Source: Caballeronia sordidicola (GTDB lineage Bacteria; Pseudomonadota; Gammaproteobacteria; Burkholderiales; Burkholderiaceae). From it: a stretch of 64,000 nucleotides of DNA. The translations under genes were made by a program, and so were the position numbers. This document shows positions 1-10,244 of this stretch, piece after piece. The stretch is from positions 24,857-88,856 of the forward strand of contig NZ_JNFG01000029.1 of NCBI RefSeq assembly GCF_000729995.1, written 5' to 3'. Each line of letters begins with the position of its first letter. Position 1 is the stretch's first letter. A model generated the notes under the pieces. The model worked only from the letters and a program-made list of their open reading frames with translations, did not search any database and was not told the DNA's origin.

Positions 1-276
1 TGTCCGACCACGCACAGCAAGCCTGCCTGCGCGCCGAGCGCCGCCGCGTTGCGCGCCACGTTCGCCGCGCCCCCAAGCCGGTCTTCTTGCCGCTGTACAT
101 GCACGACCGGCACAGGCGCTTCGGGGGAAATACGGTTCACATCGCCGAACCAGTAGCGGTCGAGCATCACGTCGCCAACCACCAGCACGCGCGCCGCCGC
201 AATGCGCGCGCGCGGAACCGGTGGAACGGGAGCGTGTCCGGCGACTGCAGGCACCGCGACGGCGGCCGCCGCTGCG

Positions 277-299
<23 letters not shown>
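1..299 (-). CDS. rfaE1: Heptose-7-phosphate kinase, N-terminal part (runs off the window)
   Basis: This is the first 99 codons of a PfkB/ribokinase-family sugar kinase; the rest lies beyond base 1. The product would phosphorylate D-glycero-D-manno-heptose 7-phosphate at O1 on the way to ADP-heptose for the LPS inner core. Visible are the family N-terminus VLVVGDVMLDRYWFGDVNR followed by SPEAPVPVVHV and the substrate-binding RLGGAANVARNAAALGAQ. An Ala/Pro-rich leader of about 35 residues precedes the core. The start ATG at 299 lies inside the 3' end of ugd, giving a 23-base overlap, so the two are probably co-translated. Whether the gene encodes only the kinase or also a nucleotidyltransferase domain cannot be seen here. 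Confidence 0.85.
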
Positions 300-1668
<1,369 letters not shown>

Positions 1669-1808
1669 AAGCGTTCCGGAGAGACCGGTGATAGTCGTTG
1701 GATCAGGCTAAAACAGCCGCGGAGCCCGATGGTGTCAACCGTTGCGGATCCTGAATGAGCCGGGCCACACGGGCCGCGCGCCGGTCCGTGCTCACACGCA
1801 AGCCCCGT

Positions 1809-2984
1809 TCAGACGGATGCGGTGATCGGCTCGACGCGGCGTGGCGCATAGGTTTCCCAGCCGCTGCAGCCAGGACATTGCCAGTAAAAAAGACGCGCGC
1901 GGAAACCGCAATTCTGGCACGTGTAGCGCGGCAGGTTCTTGGTCCGCTGTTTGACGAGCGTGCGCATCAGTTCGAGTTCGCTGCGACGGGGCTCCTCGGC
2001 CGTCGCCACTTGCGCTTCCAGTAGCCGCGTCATGCCGGCGACATTCGGCGATGTCTGCATCTGGTGCCGGGCAAGCGCGTGGGCTGCGTCCATCCCGCGC
2101 AATTGCGAGACGTGCTTGAACGCCACGTCGAGCAGATCGTTCGACGGATAGCGATTCACGTAATCAACCAGCAGGTCGACGCCTTCAGCCGTACGGCCGA
2201 GTTGTTCGTAAGCCTGGACCAGCTTTTCAGCCACCAGCGGCAGATAAGCCGCATTCTGCTCTTCCACACGACGCCAGCACGCAATGGCTGCCTCCAGATC
2301 GCCCCCGGCGGCATCCACGTCGCCAACCAGGATAGTCGCCCGCACGTTGTCGGGATTGGCCGCGAGCGCGAGCTTCAGCTCCGCGCGGGCGTCTTCCGGG
2401 TTCTTGCGCTGCAACGCTTCTTGCGCGAGTTCGCAATGGAACTGGGCGACCTCTTTCTCAAGCGCCGCCGCGCCCATTTCCTTGATTCGGCCAGCGGTTG
2501 CAATCGACTTGTTCCAGTCTTTCTCGATCTCGTAGATGGTCAGCAACGCCCGTTGCGCGCCGAGCGCATATTCGCCCGTTTCGAGCGACCGAAACGTTTC
2601 CTCGGCGCGATCCAGCAGACCCGCCTTCAGGAAATCCTGGCCAAGTTCGAACAGCGCGTGATCGCGTTCGGCGACGGGCAGATCGGCGCGGCCCAGCAGG
2701 TTCTGATGCACGCGAATGGCCCGGTCCGTCTCACCGCGGCGGCGAAACAGGTTGCCGAGCGCAAAGTGCAATTCGATGGTTTCAGGATCGAGCTTCGCAA
2801 CTTCGATAAAGGCGTCGATGGCCTTGTCGTGTTGCTCGTTCAGCAGGAAATTGAGGCCGCGAAAATACGAGCGCGGCAGATTCGCGTTTTCGGACAGCAG
2901 CGTTTTCAGGTCATAGCGGGATGCAATCCAGCCGAGAGCAAACGCGACCGGAATGACAAGCAGCCACCAGAAGTCTAGATCCAT
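1809..2984 (-). CDS. lapB: LapB (YciM) lipopolysaccharide assembly TPR protein
   Basis: A 391-residue inner-membrane-anchored TPR protein. In E. coli, LapB works with FtsH to control LpxC turnover and so balances LPS synthesis. The N-terminus is a single membrane segment (about residues 5-22) followed by the conserved LPRSYFRGLNFLLNEQHDKA. TPR helices fill the middle. The C-terminus has a rubredoxin-type metal knuckle, CQNCGFRARLFYWQCPGC, with four cysteines. Length and architecture match the E. coli protein. It follows lapA with a gap of about 90 bases, and the two probably form an operon. Confidence 0.93.
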   Translation of the reverse strand: MDLDFWWLLVIPVAFALGWIASRYDLKTLLSENANLPRSYFRGLNFLLNEQHDKAIDAFIEVAKLDPETIELHFALGNLFRRRGETDRAIRVHQNLLGRADLPVAERDHALFELGQDFLKAGLLDRAEETFRSLETGEYALGAQRALLTIYEIEKDWNKSIATAGRIKEMGAAALEKEVAQFHCELAQEALQRKNPEDARAELKLALAANPDNVRATILVGDVDAAGGDLEAAIACWRRVEEQNAAYLPLVAEKLVQAYEQLGRTAEGVDLLVDYVNRYPSNDLLDVAFKHVSQLRGMDAAHALARHQMQTSPNVAGMTRLLEAQVATAEEPRRSELELMRTLVKQRTKNLPRYTCQNCGFRARLFYWQCPGCSGWETYAPRRVEPITASV

Positions 2985-3075
2985 GCGAATTCTTGAAAAG
3001 GGTTAAGGGCCGGCGCGAAGTGCCGGAAGCAGGCACCCGGCCGCGCTGGCACGGGGCCGGTCAGCGCATGGCCCG

Positions 3076-3369
3076 TCAGATCAGTGGCGGCATAGGCGGT
3101 TCCATCGGCACGACGGGAACATCGCGCGCCACGCGCACTTCGCGTTTGAGCCGGGCATTTTCCATCCGCAGGCGAAACAACGACGGCAGCGACGACAACA
3201 GCCCAGCAACCAAGCCGACGACAAAAAACGCGAGGCCGATCAGGATCAGCGGTGCTTGCCAGAAGTAGCCAGCGAGAAAATTGAGCGTCGCACTTTGCGT
3301 ATTGGCCAACGCCAGCACGAGCAGGAGCACGAAAACCAGTACACGGATCAGCCAGACAAAAAATTTCAT
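3076..3369 (-). CDS. lapA: LapA-family small inner-membrane protein
   Basis: A 97-residue DUF1049/LapA (YciS) protein, usually encoded just upstream of lapB and linked to LPS assembly. The start at 3369 was chosen because MKFFVWLIRVLVFVLLL begins the first hydrophobic segment. A longer open frame extends upstream but does not look coding. Two membrane helices (about residues 4-22 and 40-60) flank the conserved ANTQSATLNFL. A short coiled, basic cytoplasmic tail contains MENARLKREVR. The tail ends in a Pro/Met-rich stretch. Confidence 0.85.
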   Translation of the reverse strand: MKFFVWLIRVLVFVLLLVLALANTQSATLNFLAGYFWQAPLILIGLAFFVVGLVAGLLSSLPSLFRLRMENARLKREVRVARDVPVVPMEPPMPPLI

Positions 3370-3749
3370 AAGGGTCTCTTTGACGGCAATAGCGGAACGA
3401 CGCAAGAGGCAACGCGGGCGGCGGGTATAACACCGATATCCACGAGGGACGCAATGCGCGGGCCACGCTGCCCTTGGTCGTTGGCGTCCGGTATTGTAAT
3501 TGAAGCGTATGAGGCAATGCGCAACGGCTTGGACGTTAGGCCGATCGGCAGGGCGTTTGCGGGAGTTTACCGCTCCACGGTAACGCGAAAAATAACAATG
3601 ACGAACGACCGTGCAAAACTGTAGCGCCACCAGCGCACGTTCGGCCCGGGCATAAAAAAAGCACCCTTGCGGGTGCTTTTTCCGGTCATTTGCCTATGGC
3701 AGACTGCGGCGCGAGGCGGGATGAACTCGGGAATGAACTCAGACGTCGG
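3370..3749. other. Intergenic region between ihfB and lapA
   Basis: No gene is seen in these 380 bases. They hold an intrinsic terminator at 3654-3681 and presumably the promoter for lapA-lapB on the minus strand. No clear -10/-35 pair could be assigned by eye. Confidence 0.5.
3654..3681 (-). terminator. Intrinsic terminator after ihfB
   Basis: A 6-bp GC stem (GCACCC/GGGTGC) with a 4-base loop is flanked by an A-run on one side and a T-run on the other. It could work on both strands. It lies 69 bases past the ihfB stop and separates ihfB from lapA. Confidence 0.8.
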
Positions 3750-4097
3750 TCAAATATCGTCGTCTTCGTCACTATCCTCGCTATCCGCTTCATTCGACTG
3801 CTTCAGCGGCTCGCCCGCGCGGCCATCTACTCGTTCGCGCAACTCCTTGCCCGGTTTGAAGTGAGGTACGAATTTCTCCGGTACCAGCACCTTCTCGCCC
3901 GACTTGGGATTGCGTCCAACGCGCGATGGACGACGATTGAGGCCAAAACTGCCGAAGCCGCGGATTTCGATGCGATGGCCGTTGGCCAAAGCGTCCGACA
4001 TCGCATCGAGCATCGTCTTCACCGCGAAATCCGCATCTTTAAGAACAAGTTGCGGAAATCGCAGCGCCAGTTGGGCGACCAATTCCGATTTGGTCAT
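3750..4097 (-). CDS. ihfB: Integration host factor beta subunit with acidic tail
   Basis: This 115-residue HU/IHF-family DNA-bending protein forms the IHF heterodimer with IhfA. The body is canonical: MTKSELVAQLA at the N-terminus, the beta-arm region RIEIRGFGSFGLNRR and GRNPKSGEKVLVPEK. E. coli IHF-beta has 94 residues. The extra 20 or so residues here form a strongly acidic tail rich in Glu/Asp/Ser, ending DSEDSDEDDDI. The gene follows rpsA by 20 bases, the usual rpsA-ihfB arrangement, and a terminator follows. Confidence 0.95.
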   Translation of the reverse strand: MTKSELVAQLALRFPQLVLKDADFAVKTMLDAMSDALANGHRIEIRGFGSFGLNRRPSRVGRNPKSGEKVLVPEKFVPHFKPGKELRERVDGRAGEPLKQSNEADSEDSDEDDDI

Positions 4098-4117
4098 GCT
4101 GCAGCAATACCTGCGGC

Positions 4118-5833
4118 TTAGCCGTTCTGGCCGTCGAGCTTGGCCTTCAACAGCGCGCCAAGGTTCGTCGTGCCGGTTGCAGCCGTGCTCGAGTCAGCCG
4201 AAGCCAGACCACGGATAGCTTCCTGTTGCTCAGCCGAATCCTTGGCCTTGATCGACAGGTTGATGCCACGCGATTTGCGATCGATGTTGATGATCATCGC
4301 GTTGACCTTGTCGCCTTCCTTCAGCACGTTGCGAGCATCTTCCACGCGGTCCTGAGCGATTTCCGACGCGCGGAGATAACCTTCCACGTCTGCCGTCAAC
4401 GTCACGACTGCGCCCTTCGCGTCAACCGACTTGACCACGCCGTCAACCGTCGCGCCCTTGTCGTTCATTGCCACGAAGTTGCTGAACGGATCGCCTTCGA
4501 GTTGCTTGATACCCAGCGAGATGCGTTCCTTCTCGACATCGATGCCCAGAACGATAGCCTGGACTTCGTCGCCCTTCTTGTACTTGCGAACAGCTTCTTC
4601 GCCCGTTTCGCTCCACGACAGGTCCGAAAGGTGAACCAGACCGTCGATGCCGCCCGGCAAACCGATGAACACGCCGAAGTCGGTGATCGACTTGATGGCG
4701 CCTTCCAGCTTGTCGCCCTTCTTGAAGTTGCGGCTGAAGTCGTCCCACGGGTTCGGCTTGCACTGCTTCATGCCGAGGCTGATACGGCGGCGGTCTTCGT
4801 CGATTTCGAGAACCATGACTTCGACTTCGTCACCGAGTTGCACAACCTTCGACGGTGCAACGTTCTTGTTCGTCCAGTCCATTTCCGACACGTGGACCAG
4901 GCCTTCGATGCCCGATTCCACTTCGACGAATGCGCCGTAGTCGGTGATGTTCGTGACCTTACCGAACAGGCGCGTGCCCGACGGGTAACGGCGGGAAATG
5001 CCTTCCCACGGATCGTCGCCGAGTTGCTTGATACCGAGCGAAACGCGGTTCTTCTCTTGGTCGAACTTGAGGATCTTTGCGGTCACTTCTTGGCCAACCG
5101 ACAGCACTTCGCTCGGGTGACGCACACGACGCCATGCGATGTCCGTGATGTGCAGCAGGCCGTCGATACCGCCCAAGTCCACGAATGCGCCGTAGTCCGT
5201 GATGTTCTTGACCACGCCTTCCACGATCGCGCCTTCCTTCAGCGTTTCGAGCAGCTTTGCGCGCTCTTCGCCTTGGGTAGCTTCGATCACAGCGCGGCGC
5301 GACAACACGACGTTGTTACGCTTGCGGTCAAGCTTGATCACGCGGAATTCGAGGGTCTTGCCTTCGTACGGGGTCGTGTCCTTGACCGGACGCGTGTCAA
5401 CCAGCGAACCCGGCAGGAACGCGCGGATGCCGTTGACCATGACGGTCATGCCGCCTTTGACCTTGCCCGTGATCGTGCCGGTCACGAGTTCGTTGTTGTC
5501 GAGCGCTTTTTCCAGCGACAGCCACGAAGCCAGACGCTTCGCCTTGTCGCGCGACAGGATGGTGTCGCCATAACCGTTTTCCAGGGCGTCGATAGCCACT
5601 GAAACAAAGTCGCCCGCCTGCACTTCTACCTCGCCCGCGTCGTTCAGGAATTCTTCGAGCGGAATGTAGGCTTCGGACTTGAGACCAGCGTTGACGACCA
5701 CGAAATTGTGGTCGACGCGCACGACTTCGGCGGAAATAACTTCACCCGCACGCATGTCCTGCTTGGTCAACGACTCTTCGAACAGAGCCGCAAAAGATTC
5801 GGTAATCGGGGTAGATGTTTGCAGGTCGGACAT
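4118..5833 (-). CDS. rpsA: 30S ribosomal protein S1
   Basis: A 571-residue RNA-binding protein of the small ribosomal subunit needed for initiation on most mRNAs. It has six S1 (OB-fold) repeats, roughly at residues 20-86, 104-170, 191-260, 277-348, 365-437 and 452-520. Repeats 3-6 show the typical ITDYGAFVDLGGIDGLLH-like motif, for example ITDFGVFIGLPGGIDGLVHL. Length and repeat number match the gamma- and betaproteobacterial form. It sits between cmk and ihfB. A perfect hairpin lies in its leader (5935-5955). Confidence 0.97.
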   Translation of the reverse strand: MSDLQTSTPITESFAALFEESLTKQDMRAGEVISAEVVRVDHNFVVVNAGLKSEAYIPLEEFLNDAGEVEVQAGDFVSVAIDALENGYGDTILSRDKAKRLASWLSLEKALDNNELVTGTITGKVKGGMTVMVNGIRAFLPGSLVDTRPVKDTTPYEGKTLEFRVIKLDRKRNNVVLSRRAVIEATQGEERAKLLETLKEGAIVEGVVKNITDYGAFVDLGGIDGLLHITDIAWRRVRHPSEVLSVGQEVTAKILKFDQEKNRVSLGIKQLGDDPWEGISRRYPSGTRLFGKVTNITDYGAFVEVESGIEGLVHVSEMDWTNKNVAPSKVVQLGDEVEVMVLEIDEDRRRISLGMKQCKPNPWDDFSRNFKKGDKLEGAIKSITDFGVFIGLPGGIDGLVHLSDLSWSETGEEAVRKYKKGDEVQAIVLGIDVEKERISLGIKQLEGDPFSNFVAMNDKGATVDGVVKSVDAKGAVVTLTADVEGYLRASEIAQDRVEDARNVLKEGDKVNAMIINIDRKSRGINLSIKAKDSAEQQEAIRGLASADSSTAATGTTNLGALLKAKLDGQNG

Positions 5834-5934
5834 AAAAATCTATAGTTGCGCAGCTGCTTCGCAATGCCTGCCCAAACTGTTCGGGCCGATGGCAAAAAAG
5901 GCGAACGCTACACGGGGTTGAGGGGTTAAAACAC

Positions 5935-5955
5935 GCTCCATGTTTCTCATGGAGC
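5935..5955 (-). promoter_or_regulatory. Hairpin in the cmk-rpsA intergenic leader
   Basis: A perfect 8-bp inverted repeat (GCTCCATG/CATGGAGC) with a 5-base loop lies about 100 bases upstream of rpsA. On the minus strand it is followed by GTGTTTTAA, so it may be a weak terminator for cmk. It could also be a leader structure for S1 autoregulation. The role is inferred, not shown. Confidence 0.45.
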
Positions 5956-6006
5956 TCCAAAGCAAAGCCTTCAAAATGTCGGCTTTTTCCAACAAATTCC
6001 TACTAT

Positions 6007-6687
6007 CTACGCGGGAACCGCATTAAACCAACCGATGATCTGATCGACCGCCTGGTCGATGGATAACCCGGAGGTGTCCAGCGTCTTCGCGTCCACTGCG
6101 GGCTTGAGCGGTGCGGCTGCACGATTACTGTCCCGTGCGTCCCGCTCGCGCAAATCTCGCAGCAAGTCTTCCATATTAGCAGAAAAGCCTTTTTGTATCA
6201 ATTGCTTATGCCGCCGCGCGGCCCGCGCTTCATCGCTGGCCGTGAGAAACACCTTGAGCGTTGCATCGGGAAAAATAACGGTGCCCATGTCGCGGCCGTC
6301 GGCAACCAGCCCCGGTGGCTTGCGGAACGCCCGCTGGCGCGCAATCAGCGCGGTCCGAACCTGGCCGTGAACGGCAATCGCGGAGGCGCGGTTGCCAATT
6401 TCCTCTGCCCGAATTTCGGTTGATACATCCACGCCGTCCAGCTGCGCACAGCCTTCCCGGAACGTGATGTGGAGTTCCGCGACAAGCTCGGCGAGCGCGT
6501 CGCCGTCCTCGGGTTCGATGTTGTAGCGCGCGCTTGCGAGCGCGGTGAGCCGGTACAGCGCGCCGCTATCGAGTAAATGGAAGCCTAGCGTGGCGGCGAC
6601 TGACGCGGCGACGGTGCCTTTGCCCGAAGCCGTCGGGCCGTCGATGGTGATAACCGGAGTCTGGTGAAAGGGACGAGTGGGTTTCAT
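6007..6687 (-). CDS. cmk: Cytidylate kinase
   Basis: It phosphorylates CMP and dCMP with ATP. The 226-residue product has the P-loop DGPTASGKGT at residues 16-25, the CMP-binding insert region, VADGRDMGTVIFPDA with the conserved RDMGT, and the lid region RRHKQLIQKG. The start MKPTRPFHQTP at 6687 was chosen. The longer frame to 6855 would overlap aroA and begins with non-homologous sequence. The gene lies between aroA and rpsA, as in most proteobacteria. Confidence 0.93.
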   Translation of the reverse strand: MKPTRPFHQTPVITIDGPTASGKGTVAASVAATLGFHLLDSGALYRLTALASARYNIEPEDGDALAELVAELHITFREGCAQLDGVDVSTEIRAEEIGNRASAIAVHGQVRTALIARQRAFRKPPGLVADGRDMGTVIFPDATLKVFLTASDEARAARRHKQLIQKGFSANMEDLLRDLRERDARDSNRAAAPLKPAVDAKTLDTSGLSIDQAVDQIIGWFNAVPA

Positions 6688-6763
6688 CGGAGACGTCCGG
6701 ATCGGCGGTCGGCTGCGCGCGGGGTCGGAGCGTGCATTGCTGTATTTGTAATGGTCATGGTCA

Positions 6764-8068
6764 TCAGGCCTTCGCGAGCTTGGCGAACTGCTCGAAATAA
6801 TCCGGGAAGGTCTTGGCGACACATTTCGGGTCGTTGATACGCACCGGCACGCCACCCAAGCTCACGAGCGAAAAACACATCGCCATGCGATGGTCGTCGT
6901 AGGTATCGATAGCCGCATTCGGCGTCAATGCAGCCGGCGGCGTGACAACCAGGTAATCCGCGCCCTCCTCGATCGTCGCGCCGACCTTGCGCAGCTCGGT
7001 GGCCATCGCGGCAATCCGGTCCGTCTCCTTCACGCGCCAGCTCGCGATATTGCGCAGCGTGGTCGTGCCGGTCGCGAACAGTGCGGCGACGGCAATGGTC
7101 ATCGCGGCGTCGGGGATCAGGTTGAAATCCATGTCGATGGCCATCAGCTTGCCGTCATCGGATTCCACGCCGCGCACTTCAATCCAGTCATCGCCCAACA
7201 TGACATTTGCGCCCATGCGGATCAACGCATCGGCGAAATTCACATCGCCCTGGATGCTCGCGCGGCCCACGCCTTCCACGCGCAGCGGACCTCCGCCCAG
7301 CGCACCGGCCGCGAGCAAATATGACGCCGACGACGCATCGCCTTCCACCGCGATCGTTCCCGGCGACTTGTAGCGCGCGCCAGCCGGCAGCGTAAAGCTC
7401 TTCCAGCCGTCGCGTTCGACGGTCATCCCGAAACGCTCCATCAGCTTGATCGTGATGTCGATATACGGTTTCGAAATCAGCTCACCGTCCACTTCCACGA
7501 CAATCGGGCCGCGCGTGTTCTGCGCCATCGGCAAACTCATCAGCAACGCGGTCAGGAACTGGCTCGACACGTCGCCACGCACGCGGATTGGCTGGTCGAC
7601 AGCAATGTCAGCGGGGTGAATCCGCAGCGGCGGGAAACCATCGTTCGCTTCGTAATCGATCTTCGCGCCAATCTGACGCAAGCCATCGACGAGATCGCCG
7701 ATCGGCCGTTCATGCATGCGCGGCACGCCATGCACACGATATTCGCCGCCGTTCAGCGCGAGCGCAGCCGTGAGCGGACGCACCGCGGTGCCCGCGTTGC
7801 CAAGAAAAAGCTCCGCCGATTTCACCGGGAAGCGCCCGCCGGTGCCTTTCACGACACAGCGCTCGCCATCGTTTTTCACCTCGACGCCCAACGTATTGAG
7901 CGCCACGAGCATCACGCGGGTGTCGTCGGAATCGAGCAGGTTCGTAATCACCGTTTCGCCCTCAGCCAGCGCAGCGAGCAGCAGGACACGGTTAGAAATG
8001 CTCTTCGATCCGGGCAGCCGGACCGTGCCGGACGCACGCGAAAAAGGTCCGAGATCGAGGTGTTCCAT
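6764..8068 (-). CDS. aroA: 3-phosphoshikimate 1-carboxyvinyltransferase (EPSP synthase)
   Basis: It joins shikimate 3-phosphate and phosphoenolpyruvate to make EPSP, the sixth step of the shikimate pathway. The 434-residue protein shows LPGSKSISNRVLLLAALAEG near the N-terminus, LGNAGTAVRPLTAAL in the PEP site, and KETDRIAAMATELRKVGA with DHRMAMCFSLVSLGG near the C-terminus. These are features of the class I, glyphosate-sensitive type. It starts 16 bases after the tyrA stop and is followed by cmk. It is therefore part of the serC-pheA-hisC-tyrA-aroA-cmk supraoperon. Confidence 0.96.
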   Translation of the reverse strand: MEHLDLGPFSRASGTVRLPGSKSISNRVLLLAALAEGETVITNLLDSDDTRVMLVALNTLGVEVKNDGERCVVKGTGGRFPVKSAELFLGNAGTAVRPLTAALALNGGEYRVHGVPRMHERPIGDLVDGLRQIGAKIDYEANDGFPPLRIHPADIAVDQPIRVRGDVSSQFLTALLMSLPMAQNTRGPIVVEVDGELISKPYIDITIKLMERFGMTVERDGWKSFTLPAGARYKSPGTIAVEGDASSASYLLAAGALGGGPLRVEGVGRASIQGDVNFADALIRMGANVMLGDDWIEVRGVESDDGKLMAIDMDFNLIPDAAMTIAVAALFATGTTTLRNIASWRVKETDRIAAMATELRKVGATIEEGADYLVVTPPAALTPNAAIDTYDDHRMAMCFSLVSLGGVPVRINDPKCVAKTFPDYFEQFAKLAKA

Positions 8069-8084
8069 GATTAAGTCCAGTTAG

Positions 8085-9008
8085 CTATTGTGCGGATTCA
8101 TCGGCGGCCTTGATCGCGCCGCCTTGTTGCCACTCGCTTCGAGCGGTCCGCGAGCGTTCGAAGGCAGTTTCGAGCGCGGCGCCGTCGGCGGTGTCGATGG
8201 CCTGGCGAAAACGCGCCAGCACGTTGGTATAGGTATCGATTTCGGTCAGCAGCGCCGTCCGGTTCGCGATGCACACGTCGCGCCACATTTCCGGACTCGA
8301 CGCCGCGATCCGCGTGAAATCGCGGAAACCACCGGCGGCGAACGAAAACTTGAGCGCGGCGTCGGGCGCTTGCAGAATCATCTCAACCAGCGCGAACGAC
8401 AGCACATGCGGCAAATGGCTCACCGACGCAAACACGCCGTCATGCTGCTCGGGTGTCATCCGATGCACGCTCGCGCCGGTCGCGAGCCACATTGCAGCGA
8501 CACGGTCCACCGCGTCCGCCGAGTTCTCCGGTAACGGGCACAGCACGACGTTCCGATCCACATAGAGATCGGGTATGGCGGCGTCCGGACCACTTGATTC
8601 CCGCCCGGCAATCGGATGCCCCGGCACGAATTGCGCAACCCGGTCGCCCAACGCTGCACGTGCCGCCGAGACAACGTCATTTTTTGTGCTGCCCGCATCG
8701 GTAACGATGGTGCGCGGGTCAAGGAACGGCGCAATCCGCCGCAGCAACGGCTCTGTTTGCGCAACCGGCGCGGCGATCAGCACGAAGTCGGCGTCACGCA
8801 GCGCGAGTTCGAGCGCACGGTCGTCGTCGAGAAGCACGGCCGAATCGATCAACCCGATTTCCAGCGCCCGCTCAACGGACTTCTTCGAGCGCCCGACACC
8901 CACGAATTCACCCGTCGCGCCCGCGCGTTCACGCAGTGCGCGCGCAAGTGATCCGCCGATCAGGCCGACACCAAAAATAACGATTTTATTGAAAGAGAAC
9001 GCGGCCAC
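8085..9008 (-). CDS. tyrA: Prephenate dehydrogenase
   Basis: It oxidatively decarboxylates prephenate to 4-hydroxyphenylpyruvate in tyrosine synthesis. The protein has 307 residues, with the dinucleotide motif IFGVGLIGGSLARALRE at the N-terminus and the substrate-site VPGHPIAGRESSGPDAA near residue 130. The start is GTG at 9008, since no in-frame ATG precedes the Rossmann fold. This is a stand-alone dehydrogenase with no fused chorismate mutase, as expected because pheA carries the mutase. An intrinsic-terminator-like hairpin ends only a few bases upstream of the start (9016-9040). Confidence 0.94.
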   Translation of the reverse strand: MAAFSFNKIVIFGVGLIGGSLARALRERAGATGEFVGVGRSKKSVERALEIGLIDSAVLLDDDRALELALRDADFVLIAAPVAQTEPLLRRIAPFLDPRTIVTDAGSTKNDVVSAARAALGDRVAQFVPGHPIAGRESSGPDAAIPDLYVDRNVVLCPLPENSADAVDRVAAMWLATGASVHRMTPEQHDGVFASVSHLPHVLSFALVEMILQAPDAALKFSFAAGGFRDFTRIAASSPEMWRDVCIANRTALLTEIDTYTNVLARFRQAIDTADGAALETAFERSRTARSEWQQGGAIKAADESAQ

Positions 9009-9015
9009 GGGACAT

Positions 9016-9040
9016 CGATAAAAACGCGCCTTTCGGCGCG
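9016..9040 (-). terminator. Terminator-like hairpin directly upstream of tyrA
   Basis: On the minus strand the stem CGCGCC/GGCGCG closes a GAAA tetraloop and is followed at once by TTTTTATC, the classical intrinsic terminator form. It lies in the hisC-tyrA gap with its T-run about 10 bases before the tyrA GTG, so read-through must occur or tyrA has its own promoter. A second inverted repeat with 13-base arms (GCCCGTGCTTTTT) lies at 9061-9087. Confidence 0.65.
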
Positions 9041-9100
9041 AGGGGTGAACAATCGAACCGGCCCGTGCTTTTTAAAAAAGCACGGGCGAAACAGAAACAA

Positions 9101-10213
9101 TCAAGCAGCAGCCAACGACTTTTCGAGCGCCGCGATAAATGCGTCGTTCTCTTCCGGCAAGCCAATCGTGACACGCAGCCACGGCAACAAACCGTAGTTG
9201 GCGACCGGCCGCACGATCACGCCTTGCTTGAGCAACGCGAGATTCACGCGCTGCCCGGCGGCATCGTCGTTACCCACGCGCACCATCACGAAGTTGCCAT
9301 CGGACGGGACGTATTCTAGGCCGAGTTTGTCGAAGGCTTCCGTCAGCCGGCGATAGCCCGCCGCGTTGATCTCGGCGCTCTTCGCCAGGAACGCCGTGTC
9401 CTTCAACGCGGCGATCGCAGCGGCTTGCGCCATCGTATTCACGTTGAACGGCTGGCGCAGGCGATTCAGCAGATCGGTTTGCTCCGGTTGCGCAATAGCG
9501 AAACCGACGCGCAATCCAGCCAGCCCGAACGCCTTTGAAAACGTCCGCGACACAAGCAGATTCGGATAACGACGCACCCATTCGATGGAATCGTAGCGCT
9601 TGTCCTTCGACAGGTATTCCGTGTATGCCTCGTCCAGCACGATTGCCACGTGACGCGGCACGCGTGCGATGAACGCCTCGAGCGTCCGGCCATCGATAAA
9701 CGTACCGGTCGGATTGTTCGGATTCGCGACGAACACGAGACGCGTGTCATCGGCGATGGCAGCGAGCATCGCTTCGAGATCGTGACCGTACTTCACGGCC
9801 GGCACGACGATCGCGCGCGCGCCCAGACCTTGCGTGGCCAGTGCATAGACCGCAAACGAATATTGCGCGTAGACAATCGACTGCCCCTTCTCGACGAACG
9901 CATGCGCGGCGATTTCGAGGATGTCGTTGCTGCCATTGCCGAGCGTGATCCATTCCGGCGGCACGCCGTAACGTTCGCTCAACGCGGCTTTCAGGTCGAA
10001 ACCGTTCGCGTCAGGATAACGGCCGAGGTCCGCGATTGCTTGCGCCATCGCGAGCTTCGCCGATTCAGGCATGCCAAGCGGATTTTCATTCGACGCGAGC
10101 TTCACGATGTCCGCTTCGTTGAGTCCGAATTCACGCGCCACTTCCGAGATCGGTTTGCCGGCAATATAAGGCGCGATCGCGCGCACGTAGGAGGGGCCGA
10201 ATTGCGATGTCAT
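9101..10213 (-). CDS. hisC: Histidinol-phosphate aminotransferase
   Basis: A PLP-dependent class II aminotransferase of 370 residues. Such hisC paralogues within the aromatic supraoperon can serve histidine and/or aromatic transamination. Seen are ASNENPLGMPES near the N-terminus, NPNNPTGTF, and the Schiff-base lysine in SRTFSKAFGLAGLRVGFA. The start at 10213 is preceded by GGAG at good spacing; the 10 extra codons upstream lack support. It follows pheA by about 30 bases and precedes tyrA, which argues for a role with aromatic keto acids. Confidence 0.93.
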   Translation of the reverse strand: MTSQFGPSYVRAIAPYIAGKPISEVAREFGLNEADIVKLASNENPLGMPESAKLAMAQAIADLGRYPDANGFDLKAALSERYGVPPEWITLGNGSNDILEIAAHAFVEKGQSIVYAQYSFAVYALATQGLGARAIVVPAVKYGHDLEAMLAAIADDTRLVFVANPNNPTGTFIDGRTLEAFIARVPRHVAIVLDEAYTEYLSKDKRYDSIEWVRRYPNLLVSRTFSKAFGLAGLRVGFAIAQPEQTDLLNRLRQPFNVNTMAQAAAIAALKDTAFLAKSAEINAAGYRRLTEAFDKLGLEYVPSDGNFVMVRVGNDDAAGQRVNLALLKQGVIVRPVANYGLLPWLRVTIGLPEENDAFIAALEKSLAAA

Positions 10214-10244
10214 GTTTTTCTCCAGCGGTTTTAAAGGGCTCAAC

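Noticed and set aside
4226..5602. A long plus-strand open frame opposite rpsA
   Set aside because: It is an antisense shadow of the S1 repeats in high-GC DNA, with no homology of its own.
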